Part shown: piece by piece, positions 23,594 through 31,411 of the stretch
Numbering within the stretch: the stretch's first letter is position 1
Layout of the letters: every line of letters starts with the position of its first letter
Assembly: GCA_041493035.1 (NCBI GenBank)
Contig: JBGPYB010000021.1
Coordinates: 1 to 40,914 of the forward strand
Origin: JBGPYB01 sp041493035
GTDB lineage: Bacteria > Acidobacteriota > Vicinamibacteria > Fen-336
Reading direction: 5' to 3'
DNA length: 40,914 nt
Made by a program: the position numbers and the translations under genes
Notes under the pieces: generated by a model
Databases searched by the model: none
The model's input: only the letters and a program-made list of their open reading frames with translations
What the model was told of the DNA's origin: nothing

Positions 23594-24949
23594 TCAGATC
23601 TCGACCTTGCGGGTCGCCTTGTTCCACCGAGCCGGCTTGCCGGCCTTGTAGGACACGTTGCACATGTGGCCGACGAGGGCGGCGTGGTGGCCGAAGCGTA
23701 CGTCCTCGATCGGCTTGCCGCCGGTGCGGATGGCCTCGATCCAGCTCCGCATGTGCGCCCGCGTCGCGTCCTCGTCATTCGGCGACTTGTACTCGACCGG
23801 GTCCGCCACCGCGGGACCGTCGAGAGGGCTCAAGTCGTCGTTCAGGTTCATGAGCTGCTTGAACTTCTCCGTCGTGGCCTTGGGCCAGGAGTGGGTCGAG
23901 TAGCCGAAGTTCTCCGAGCGCGGCTCGTAGAAGTACTTGAAGGACCCGCCGCCATACTCGAGCGTCCCCTCGCTTCCGTAGAAGGTAAGGATCGGCCCCG
24001 GATGGCCGTTGCTGGCGGTGCTCGAGAGGCGGAGGACGAAGCCCTCGGAGTACTTCACCATCGAGGTCATCTGGTCCGGCACCTCGCGGTAGTTCTTCCA
24101 GTTGTAGACGTCGCCGAAGGTAACGACGCTCTCCGGCTCCTGAACGTCCATGAGCTGGTGGGTGGCCGTGACCAGATGCACGAAGAGGTCGGTCGGCAAA
24201 CCGCCCGAGTAGTCCCAGAAGAGGCGCCACTGGAAGAAGCGCCGGAGATCGAAGTCGTGGGGTGGGGCTGAGCCGAGGAAGCTCTTCCAGTCCACCGTGG
24301 CCGGTGAGGCGTCGGGGGGGATCGGGTAGTACCAGGCGCCAGTCGCGGTGTTCCGGTGGAACTTGCCCTCGACGAGGGTGATCTGCCCGAGCCGCCCGCT
24401 CTTGATGAGCTCAGCTGCCTTCTGCGCGCAGCCCATGCTCATGTACTGGCTCCCCACCTGGAGCACCTTGCCGCTCTTCTCCACCGCGGAGACGAACGCC
24501 TCGCCCTCCTCCCAGGCGTGGGTCATCGGCTTCTCGATGTAAACGTGCTTTCCGGCGGCCAGCGCGTCCTGGGTCATCTTCAGGTGCCAGTGGTCGGGGG
24601 TCGCGATCACCACCGCGTCGATGTCGGCCCGGGAGAGGATCTCCTTGTAGTCACCGATGACCGCCGGCGCCGGCGAGATGAGCTCCTGGGCGCGGTCGAG
24701 ATGCCCCTTGTAGCAGTCGGCAACGGCCTTGATCTCGACACCGTAAATGCCGCCGGCGGCCTCCATGAGGAGCGTGCCCCGGATCCCCACGCCGATGAAC
24801 CCGAGCCGGACCGGCTTCGCCACGATGGCGGCCGAGTTGTTGATCTGGGCGCTCGCCTTGCGGGCGCCGCCCACGACCGTCGCCGCCGCGGCGAGGAGGG
24901 AGGACTTCTCGAGGAACTGCCTGCGGCTGAGGGAGTCGTTGCTAGACAT
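23594..24949 (-). CDS. Tat-exported Gfo/Idh/MocA-family oxidoreductase
   Basis: 451 aa. The Tat signal SLSRRQFLEKSSLL precedes a Rossmann fold, VRLGFIGVGIRG. The family motif EKPMTHAWEEG carries the catalytic Lys region; TPDHWHLKMTQDALAAGKHVYI appears in parts. The C-terminal alpha/beta dehydrogenase domain contains DYSGGLPTDLFVHLV and ends RWNKATRKVEI. Such exported Gfo/Idh proteins are common in Planctomycetota and Acidobacteriota and act on sugars, often glycosidically (NAD kept tightly bound). The ATG at 24949 has AGGAGG just upstream, and a -35/-10 pair lies at 24993-25022. Confidence 0.92.
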   Translation of the reverse strand: MSSNDSLSRRQFLEKSSLLAAAATVVGGARKASAQINNSAAIVAKPVRLGFIGVGIRGTLLMEAAGGIYGVEIKAVADCYKGHLDRAQELISPAPAVIGDYKEILSRADIDAVVIATPDHWHLKMTQDALAAGKHVYIEKPMTHAWEEGEAFVSAVEKSGKVLQVGSQYMSMGCAQKAAELIKSGRLGQITLVEGKFHRNTATGAWYYPIPPDASPATVDWKSFLGSAPPHDFDLRRFFQWRLFWDYSGGLPTDLFVHLVTATHQLMDVQEPESVVTFGDVYNWKNYREVPDQMTSMVKYSEGFVLRLSSTASNGHPGPILTFYGSEGTLEYGGGSFKYFYEPRSENFGYSTHSWPKATTEKFKQLMNLNDDLSPLDGPAVADPVEYKSPNDEDATRAHMRSWIEAIRTGGKPIEDVRFGHHAALVGHMCNVSYKAGKPARWNKATRKVEI

Positions 24950-24992
24950 AAGGCCTCCTGCGATCCCGGCAAGGCGATCGCCACGTAGGAGC

Positions 24993-25022
24993 ATGCTATG
25001 CGCCGCGGGAAAACGGTGTCAA
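24993..25022 (-). promoter_or_regulatory. Sigma-70-type promoter of the Gfo/Idh/MocA gene
   Basis: A perfect -35 TTGACA (complement of 25017-25022), an 18-base spacer and TAGCAT as -10 (complement of 24993-24998, four of six matches). Expected start near 24986, with a leader of about 37 bases. Confidence 0.55.
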
Positions 25023-25191
25023 CGGTGCGAATTGCTCAGTTGCCGACCGGGAGGCAAACGGCTTCCACCTCGCGAACGCCAGCCTTGCGCTGCCATGAGC
25101 TGCGGGCGCGCAAGGGTTACGCTGCGACGCGCTGAACAAGCCGCCAGGCTGCCGGCTCGAGTGTTGCAGTTGCCCGACGGCGGGGGCGACC

Positions 25192-26046
25192 TTGCTGCGC
25201 TGGGAAGTCGGCTTGTCGACCGGGATCGGCTATCGCCATCCCATCGACGACGTGCTTCCTTCTGTGAGCCGGGCCGGGTTCCGCGCGATCGAGGTGTCGA
25301 CGGCCCCGCGCCATCTGGACCTCGAGCACCCGGAGTGCTGGGCGGAGTTGCGACGCTCGCTGACGACGCTGGGCCTGCACGTCGCCTCCCTGCACGCTCC
25401 GTTCGGACACGACGTCGCTTTCACCAGCCCCGACGCTTCGCTCCGAGAGCACGCCCTCGTCAGGCTGACCCGCGCGGCGGACGCGCTCCAGGCTCTGGGT
25501 GGAGCCCTCTACGTGATCCACCCCGGTGACGAGGACCAGCGCTGGATCTGGGAGCGGGAAAAACGGCTAGGTTTCAGCGTTGAGAGCCTCACGAAGGTCT
25601 GGGCGTGCTGTCAGGAGCGCGGCCTGAAGCTCGTGGTCGAGACGCCTCTTCCTCACCTTCTTGGCGGCCAACCGGAGGACTTCGCTTGGATCCTCGAGCG
25701 GCTGCCTTCGTCGGGCACGAGCGTCTGTCTGGATACGTCCCATACGTCCCTCGGGCGCAGTCTTTACGAGTACATTGATCGCTTTGCAGACAGGATCCGC
25801 CACATCCAGGCGAGCGACAACCGCGGCGTGACGGATGACCACTTGCCTCCCGGCGACGGTGTGATCGACTGGGACAGCGTCGTCGCCGCCCTCGAGCGCA
25901 TCCGCTACGAGGGGTTCTTCATGCTCGAGGTGGCCGGGGATGGCGACCTCGGCGAGCACCTGGAGCGCGTCGTTGCTTCCGTGCGCCGCACGCTGGGCTG
26001 TGGCTGGCCGCCTGCGCCTCCGCCGCCGGCAGCGGCCGTCAGGTGA
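25192..26046 (+). CDS. Sugar-phosphate isomerase/epimerase-like TIM barrel (AP endonuclease 2 family)
   Basis: 284 aa. Blocks of the xylose-isomerase-like barrel: VGLSTGIGYRHPIDDVL, GFRAIEVSTAPRH, HVASLHAPFGHD, LYVIHPGDE, LVVETPLPH, VCLDTSHTSLG, RIRHIQASDNRG and GFFMLEVAG. The metal ligands fit a Glu/Asp/His set (E in VVETP, D in CLDTSH, H in SHT and IRHIQ, E in LEVAG). Members isomerise sugars or cyclitols or repair abasic DNA. The tail is Pro/Ala-rich and variable. The start is TTG with only a G-rich stretch upstream. The next gene begins 16 bases after its stop, so the two are probably one operon. Confidence 0.85.
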   Translation: MLRWEVGLSTGIGYRHPIDDVLPSVSRAGFRAIEVSTAPRHLDLEHPECWAELRRSLTTLGLHVASLHAPFGHDVAFTSPDASLREHALVRLTRAADALQALGGALYVIHPGDEDQRWIWEREKRLGFSVESLTKVWACCQERGLKLVVETPLPHLLGGQPEDFAWILERLPSSGTSVCLDTSHTSLGRSLYEYIDRFADRIRHIQASDNRGVTDDHLPPGDGVIDWDSVVAALERIRYEGFFMLEVAGDGDLGEHLERVVASVRRTLGCGWPPAPPPPAAAVR

Positions 26047-26062
26047 GCTCGCACTTCTGACG

Positions 26063-27478
26063 ATGGCTTTTTCGCTCGAGCCGCTCGTGAGCTACTACCG
26101 CTCTCCCGCCGTGAGGGCGCGCATCGCCGAGTATTGCGGCGCGGCCGGTCCTGCACAGGAGTCGTTCGGGACGTACGACCTTGCAGGTTATGGCGGCGCG
26201 CAGCGACGACACACTCCCGATGGAGCCCCTGTGACGGTTCCGAACGGCGAATGGCTGACCCTCCTGGGCGAGGGCGCCGATATCTGCCGGTCGCTCGCCG
26301 ACCGGTCGGGCACTCTCGTACAGCTCGACGTGGACTACTGCGACGCGGCCGACCCGGGTGGGCCCTATCGCGATCCGCAAGCCTGCTTTGGCCAGCTCGA
26401 GCCGGTGCACGAGGCGGTGCTCGACGCGTTCGAGCGCCGCGGCGTGCGCCCGTTCGTGCTGATGACGGGGCGCGGCTACCACTACACGGCCCGCGCTCCG
26501 TGGAACGGAGCGCTCCACCGCGGCCTCCTGGACATTGGGAACCCGGAGGAGGCGCTCCGAGGTCGATACCGGCGCGAAGCGCAGGAGCGACCCTGGGCCA
26601 AGGCCATGGGCACAGCCCACGATGGCGCCGGCCGCCTGCTCGAGGAGCTGGCCCACGAGGTCGTCCGCGCCCTGCGCGGTCGCGCGGCAATCCCGGTCAC
26701 ATTGGCCGACCTGCCGCCGCCGGAGGGCGGTCCGTTCGTGTGCCTGGACATGACCGCGTACGCGGATCCGCTCTTCCAGCGGTATGCCCGTTGTGCCTTC
26801 TCCAGCCATCAGAAGGTCAGCCTGAAGGGCCTCGACTGCAAGTGGCCCTTTTTCATCTGCGTGCCGCGCGTCGGGCCTTTGGGCGGCGAACTGTTGGCGG
26901 CTCGGCTCGACCCCGCCCGTGCCGCATGTCTGGCCGAGGACGCCCCAGCGTCCCTGCCCGCCGTGGAGGACGGCGCGGACTGGCTGCGACTGTATCGCGC
27001 CAGCCGCTTGGCGCGGTTCCACCGAGACTTCGACCTGGGCCCCCGTCAGCCCCGGGCCGCATGGCCGTTCACTTACGACACGCTCGGGCACGAATGGCTC
27101 CCTCCCTGCCTTGCGCTGCCGCTGGCCAGGCCAAACCCGCTGCTGCTCCGCCCGGTGCACCTGCACAGCGTCGCGCTCGGGCTTTGGGGCCTCGGGTGGC
27201 ACCCGCGTTCCCTCGCTACGATGGTGCTCTCGCGCTATGAACAAGACCACCACTGGGGAGACTACTGGGCCCGGTATGCGGCGGCGAGCCGTGCGATGTT
27301 CTATATGCGCCTCTTCTGCGGCGCATTGGCCGACGGACTCGAGGACCCTGCGGAGTTCACCTGCGGCGTCCAAGCGGCACGCGACGCGTGCGACCAGGCC
27401 GGCTGCACTCTCGAGAAGCGTGAGCGCTTCAGGGGGTTGGCGGCGATGTTGGCTACTCGTCAGCGCTCGTGGTCTTGA
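26063..27478 (+). CDS. Uncharacterised protein with archaeo-eukaryotic-primase-like motifs
   Basis: 471 aa; I do not recognise a named family. Residues 85-91 (VQLDVDY, D89/D91) fit the hhhDhD metal motif of AEP primases, FVLMTGRGYHY (131-141) the Gly-rich strand ending in the s-x-H motif (H140), and D229 to L257 (DPLFQRYARCAFSSHQKVS plus LKGL) resembles the third motif region in which basic residues and S-x-H-x-K contact the nucleotide. The C-terminal 130 residues are helical and Trp/Arg-rich (GWHPRSLATMVLSRYEQD, WGDYWARYAAASRAMFY). It lacks helicase or zinc domains of replicative primases. The isomerase-like gene directly upstream is the only operon partner. A primase-fold repair polymerase or a nuclease-like relic are both possible; the call rests on motifs alone. 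Confidence 0.6.
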   Translation: MAFSLEPLVSYYRSPAVRARIAEYCGAAGPAQESFGTYDLAGYGGAQRRHTPDGAPVTVPNGEWLTLLGEGADICRSLADRSGTLVQLDVDYCDAADPGGPYRDPQACFGQLEPVHEAVLDAFERRGVRPFVLMTGRGYHYTARAPWNGALHRGLLDIGNPEEALRGRYRREAQERPWAKAMGTAHDGAGRLLEELAHEVVRALRGRAAIPVTLADLPPPEGGPFVCLDMTAYADPLFQRYARCAFSSHQKVSLKGLDCKWPFFICVPRVGPLGGELLAARLDPARAACLAEDAPASLPAVEDGADWLRLYRASRLARFHRDFDLGPRQPRAAWPFTYDTLGHEWLPPCLALPLARPNPLLLRPVHLHSVALGLWGLGWHPRSLATMVLSRYEQDHHWGDYWARYAAASRAMFYMRLFCGALADGLEDPAEFTCGVQAARDACDQAGCTLEKRERFRGLAAMLATRQRSWS

Positions 27479-27517
27479 CCGCTGACGACGACGTGCGCGG
27501 TCGACACGGCCCGCGCG

Positions 27518-27943
27518 CTAGGTCTTCGAGCGCTGTAGCATCCACAGGTGCTGGGCGAGCCTCCCGATGGCGGCGTCGACGTTCTTGTCCTCGGTGCCCT
27601 CTGTGTTCTTGAACACTTCGCCCCAGGCCGGCATGTCCGCTGTCGCATGTCCCCTCAGCGCCTCGCCGTGGGCGATAGCTCGGACCACGCGATCGTACGG
27701 GTATGCCCCGCCGCTGCGCTCGGCCAGCGTCGTCAGGTCAGGCACGCTCACGCGAAGATCTGCCGCCAAGGGCCCGTCCGCCCTGCCGGAGGGGCCATGA
27801 CACGACACGCAGTAGCGCTCGTAGGTGACCTCCCCCTTGGCCGCTGCCGCGGCATCGGGACTGTGCGCGGCCGGCGGAAACACTGGCGCCGCGCAGAAGG
27901 CCAGCGCGACTAGCAACCACAAACCGATCGTTTCGCGCCGCAA
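27518..27943 (-). CDS. Secreted/periplasmic monohaem cytochrome c
   Basis: 141 aa. A signal peptide (LWLLVALAFCAAPVFPPAA) precedes the haem-binding site CVSCHG; the distal Met is in ADMPAWGEVF, 60 or so residues on. Class I (CytC-6-like) cytochrome, electron carrier outside the cytoplasmic membrane. TTG at 27943 is selected because GGAGG lies 5 bases upstream; the frame runs on to 28303 but the upstream part is not part of the cytochrome. It is convergent with the primase-like gene. Confidence 0.88.
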   Translation of the reverse strand: MRRETIGLWLLVALAFCAAPVFPPAAHSPDAAAAAKGEVTYERYCVSCHGPSGRADGPLAADLRVSVPDLTTLAERSGGAYPYDRVVRAIAHGEALRGHATADMPAWGEVFKNTEGTEDKNVDAAIGRLAQHLWMLQRSKT

Positions 27944-28342
27944 AAGGTCCTCCCGTTCTCCAGAAGATGCGTCGCGGCTTCCCCTCTGGCGACGAACCGC
28001 CGGATTCGCGGGGCGACTGAGCCGGCCGGACCACGCCGACCTCCTCGCCGCACCCACAGGGGGGGGCCTCCTCTCCGCCCCCAAGGTGCTCCACTCCCCA
28101 GGCGTACCGCCCCCGCCCGATGTTGGGATCTTCACGAGGCGTGCCAGCCTGCAAACGCAGCCTTCACACAGATTCCCCTCTGCGCCAACGAGACGGTTGC
28201 GCCGCGCGGCCGGGCGCGCGCACTTCTTGCAGGCTCGCGTCATGCGGTGCGGCCGGGTGCAGGGGTTCGCGGTACGCCACTCCAGCCCGAGGCTGGCATC
28301 CACGTTGCACCTTTATTTTTGGAGCCTTGGTGGAGGTGCGCG
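27944..28342. other. 400-base intergenic region between the cytochrome c and universal stress genes
   Basis: No certain gene. It contains a sigma-54-type promoter at 28294-28309 facing the universal stress gene. In the cytochrome frame on the minus strand, 28112-28243 could encode a CxxC...CxxC reading (ACKKCARP, LCEGCVCR) starting with ATG; it has no stop before the cytochrome, so I do not call it. Confidence 0.4.
28294..28309 (+). promoter_or_regulatory. Sigma-54 (-24/-12) promoter of the universal stress protein gene
   Basis: TGGCATCCACGTTGCA matches the consensus TGGCAC-N5-TTGCA/T at all but the sixth and seventh positions, with the invariant GG and GC exactly 10 bases apart. Expected start near 28320, about 23 bases before the ATG at 28343, which has GGAGG. 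Transcription would need RpoN and an enhancer-binding activator. Confidence 0.6.
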
Positions 28343-29311
28343 ATGCTCGAGGTTCGCCGGATCCTGGTGCCTTGCGATTTCTCTGAATGCTCCGGTCAGG
28401 CTCTGCGACGAGCGGCGACGCTCGCGGCTTGGTACAAGGCCAGCATCACCTTGCTACACGCGGTACCTCTCTGGCCCACAACCCTCGAATTCCCTCCCTA
28501 TGTGAACCCTCTCACGCTGGAGTCGGCCACCCGCGACCAGTTGCTGGCTGAGCTGGAGGCTTTCGCCGCGCCCATCTTCGATCCGCCACTCGAGGTCCAA
28601 CTCCTCGTTCGCGGGGGAAGCCCCGTCACCGAGATCCTCGCGGCAACCCAAGAGACCGCTGCGGACCTCGTTGTCATGGGCACACACGGCCGACGAGGGT
28701 TCAGGGGCTGGGCGCTGGGCTCTGTGACCGAAAGGGTCCTCCGTGCGGTTCCCTGTCCGGTCCTTACGGTCCACCCAGATGGAGACGCGCCGATTTCGGC
28801 TCACCAGGCGCCCTTCCAGCGAATCCTCTGTGCCATCGACTTCGCGAGGCCCTCGCGGGCCGCCCTCCACTACGCTCTCGGCCTGGCTCAAGAAGGCGAC
28901 GCGCGACTCACGCTGGTCCACGTGATGGACGACGACCTGCCGCCGCCGCCCTTCAACACCCCGGAACATCGGCGATACGTCGAGAACGCCGTGCGCGAGC
29001 AACTCGAGAAGGTCGTGCCGGTCAGTGCGCGAGGGTGGTGCCATTTCGAGGAGGTCGTCCGGGCCGGAGAGCCTCACACGGAGATCCTCAGGCTCGCTCA
29101 TGAGAGGGACGTCCAACTGATCGTCCTCGGCGTTCACGGTGCCAGCGCCCTCGCGGCCGCGCTTTTTGGTTCGACTGCACGTCACGTCGTGCGTGAGGCT
29201 CCGTGCCCCGTCCTGACCGTCCGATCGGCTCGAGCCAGGGCGGGGTCCGCCGTGAAGCGCGCCGCCGGGCGGACGAAGCCGCTGAAGGAGTCGAGCCTGG
29301 TGCCTTGCTGA
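28343..29311 (+). CDS. Tandem universal stress protein (two UspA domains)
   Basis: 322 aa, two complete UspA folds. Each starts with a Val-Pro/Ile-Asp strand (RRILVPCDFSE; QRILCAIDFAR) and ends with the ATP-binding pattern G-2x-G-9x-G-S: GTHGRRGFRGWALGS and GVHGASALAAALFGS, so both halves should bind nucleotide. A basic tail follows. Usp proteins serve in stress survival; molecular roles vary. The ATG has TGGAGG upstream and the gene is preceded by a sigma-54-type promoter; the NAD-malic enzyme gene that follows has its own. Confidence 0.94.
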   Translation: MLEVRRILVPCDFSECSGQALRRAATLAAWYKASITLLHAVPLWPTTLEFPPYVNPLTLESATRDQLLAELEAFAAPIFDPPLEVQLLVRGGSPVTEILAATQETAADLVVMGTHGRRGFRGWALGSVTERVLRAVPCPVLTVHPDGDAPISAHQAPFQRILCAIDFARPSRAALHYALGLAQEGDARLTLVHVMDDDLPPPPFNTPEHRRYVENAVREQLEKVVPVSARGWCHFEEVVRAGEPHTEILRLAHERDVQLIVLGVHGASALAAALFGSTARHVVREAPCPVLTVRSARARAGSAVKRAAGRTKPLKESSLVPC

Positions 29312-29424
29312 GCCAAAAAGCCCATACGCAAATGCCGCGCAGGCGAGCCGCGCGCGACGCAACTCTGACGGCCCCCGTCTGCTTGATCCCTTCGTCAGGC
29401 CTGCATGCAGCGGTTGGCGTCTTC

Positions 29425-29440
29425 TGGCATATCTCTTGCC
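29425..29440 (+). promoter_or_regulatory. Sigma-54 (-24/-12) promoter of the malic enzyme gene
   Basis: TGGCATATCTCTTGCC keeps the GG and GC dinucleotides 10 bases apart and TTGC in place. Expected start near 29451, leader about 55 bases, with a 6-bp hairpin (CCCTTC/GAAGGG, 29440-29459) across it. A perfect 10-bp palindrome CTGCATGCAG lies just upstream at 29401-29410. Confidence 0.55.
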
Positions 29441-29506
29441 CCTTCGTCATCCTGAAGGGCGAGGGTTGAGCTAAGCCAGCACCCGCGGATCGGAAGGGAG
29501 AGCGCC

Positions 29507-31249
29507 ATGGACCGCTTCAGGCTCGAGCAAGACGGGCGGGCGGTGCGGCTCGCCGTGCTCGATCGAGGGACACGGCTGCTGCGGAATCCGATGTACACGA
29601 AGGGCACCGCGTTCACGGACGAGGAGCGAGTCGCGCTGGGCCTCGAGGGCTTGCTCCCGCACGCGGTGAGCACCCTCGACCAGCAAGAGAAGCGCGTCTA
29701 CGCCAACATCGCGCGCAAGCAGGACGCGCTCGAGAAGTACATTGGTCTGGCCGCCCTTCAGGATCGCAACGAGGTCCTGTTCTACCGGGTAGTGGTCGAC
29801 CACATCGAGGAATTACTACCCATCGTCTACACACCGACCGTGGGCCGCGCCTGCCAGGAGTTCAGCCACATCTTCAGGCGATCGCGGGGGCTCTGGATCA
29901 CCCCCGAGCACCGGGGACGCATCGAGCAGGTGCTTTCGAACGCACCCTTCGGCGACGTGCGCCTGATCGTCGTCACGGACAACGAACGCATCCTCGGCCT
30001 CGGCGATCAGGGCGCCGGCGGCATGGGAATTCCGATCGGCAAGCTCGCGCTGTACACGGCCGCCGCGGGGATCCCCCCTTGGCAGACGCTTCCGATCAGC
30101 CTGGACGTGGGCACGGACAACCAGGCGCTCCTCGAGGACGACCTCTACCTCGGCTGGCGGTTCCCGCGGCTGCGGGGCGCCGACTACGACTCGCTCGTGG
30201 AAGAGTTCGTGCAGGCCGTCAAGCTCCGCTTCCCCAAGGCGCTACTGCAATGGGAGGACTTCAAGAAGGGCAACGCGTTCAAGCTGCTCGACCGCTATCG
30301 CAACAGGATCGCGAGCTTCAACGACGACATCCAGGGCACGGCAGCCGTCGCGGTGGCCGGGATGCTCGCGGGGTCTCGCCTGACGGGCATCCCCGTGAGA
30401 GACCAGCGCGTGGCCATTCTGGGCGCCGGCGCAGCGGGCATCGGCATAGCCCGTCTGATGCGCGAGACCCTTCGGTCGACGGGATTGGACGGAGCGGCCC
30501 TCCTCCGCGCCACGTCAAGCCTCGACAGCCACGGGCTCCTGGTCGATGACCGGCCCATAGCCGACGCCTACAAGAGGGATTTCGCGTGGCCGGCAGCGCT
30601 TGCCCGAAGCCTGGGCCTCGGAGAGGGACGGCCACGCGACCTGATGGCAGTCGTGAAGGCCGTGAAGCCGACGATGCTGATCGGCACGTCGGGCGAACCC
30701 GGGACGTTCACCGAGGATGTGGTGCGCGAGATGGCGCGCCACGTCGAGCGGCCGCTGATCTTCCCGATGTCCAACCCCACGAGCAAGTCCGAGGCGCAGC
30801 CGGTGGACGTGATCAGGTGGACGGACGGTCGCGCCCTGGTCGCAACCGGCAGTCCGTTCGAACCCGTGGACCACGGCGGCCGCACCCATCGCAGCGGTCA
30901 GGGCAACAACGCTTTCGTTTTTCCAGGCATCGGCCTGGGAGTGCTCGTTTCGCAGGCCCGGGAAGTCACCGACGGAATGTTCGCCGTGGCGGCGGAGACG
31001 CTGGCTGCCGAAGTTCGCGACGAGGACCTGGACGCAGGGAGCCTGTTCCCCCCGGTACGCGACCTCCGGCGGGTGACGGCGCGGGTCGCGGAGGCGGTCG
31101 TGCGTGAGGCGCGCCACTCCGGCGTCGGACGCGCGATCGAGGACGCAGATGTGGCTGCCGCTGTTGCGGCGGCGATGTGGGATCCGGCGTATCCCGCGAT
31201 GGAGCCGGCATCGACCGAGGCACCCGAAGCGGAGCCCGCTCCGGCCTAG
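29507..31249 (+). CDS. maeA: NAD-dependent malic enzyme (oxaloacetate-decarboxylating)
   Basis: 580 aa, the long (MaeA/SfcA, eukaryote-like) form. Malate + NAD to pyruvate + CO2 + NADH, cytoplasmic. Blocks: LLRNPMYTKGTAF, YANIARKQDALEKYIGLAAL in part, LPIVYTPTVGRACQEFS, LGLGDQGAGGMGIPIGKLALY (signature), DVGTDNQALLEDDLYLGWR in part, ASFNDDIQGTAAVAVAG, the Rossmann motif VAILGAGAAGIGIARL, FPMSNPTSKSEA and NNAFVFPGIGLGVL. The tail is Glu/Ala/Pro-rich. A sigma-54-type promoter lies 67 bases before the ATG. It links carbon flow from the TCA cycle to pyruvate. Confidence 0.96.
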   Translation: MDRFRLEQDGRAVRLAVLDRGTRLLRNPMYTKGTAFTDEERVALGLEGLLPHAVSTLDQQEKRVYANIARKQDALEKYIGLAALQDRNEVLFYRVVVDHIEELLPIVYTPTVGRACQEFSHIFRRSRGLWITPEHRGRIEQVLSNAPFGDVRLIVVTDNERILGLGDQGAGGMGIPIGKLALYTAAAGIPPWQTLPISLDVGTDNQALLEDDLYLGWRFPRLRGADYDSLVEEFVQAVKLRFPKALLQWEDFKKGNAFKLLDRYRNRIASFNDDIQGTAAVAVAGMLAGSRLTGIPVRDQRVAILGAGAAGIGIARLMRETLRSTGLDGAALLRATSSLDSHGLLVDDRPIADAYKRDFAWPAALARSLGLGEGRPRDLMAVVKAVKPTMLIGTSGEPGTFTEDVVREMARHVERPLIFPMSNPTSKSEAQPVDVIRWTDGRALVATGSPFEPVDHGGRTHRSGQGNNAFVFPGIGLGVLVSQAREVTDGMFAVAAETLAAEVRDEDLDAGSLFPPVRDLRRVTARVAEAVVREARHSGVGRAIEDADVAAAVAAAMWDPAYPAMEPASTEAPEAEPAPA

Positions 31250-31256
31250 AAGGTGG

Positions 31257-31403
31257 ATGAAGAGGCTTGTGATGGGGCAGATCCTGAAGGCAATCGCGGA
31301 ATTCTTGAGCGGCAGGCGTGGCGCGGTCGCGGGAGTGTCGCGCGGGGGCCGCCAACCCTCGAACGCCATCCTGCGCCGGCTGGCGGAGCGCACGCTGCTG
31401 TAG
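31257..31403 (+). CDS. Possible 48-aa basic protein between maeA and the aminotransferase
   Basis: ATG at 31257 with AAGGTGG directly upstream; product starts MKRLVMGQILKAIAEFL and continues with an Arg/Gly-rich basic stretch to ERTLL. Its stop overlaps the ribosome-binding site GGAGG of the aminotransferase gene, a position typical for a coupled small gene. No family recognised; it could also be spacer sequence read by chance. Confidence 0.35.
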   Translation: MKRLVMGQILKAIAEFLSGRRGAVAGVSRGGRQPSNAILRRLAERTLL

Positions 31404-31411
31404 GAGGAGCC

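Noticed and set aside
28112..28243. Minus-strand CxxC...CxxC reading that looks like a small zinc ribbon
   Set aside because: It has no stop before the cytochrome c gene in the same frame, no ribosome-binding site, and the following residues are not protein-like.
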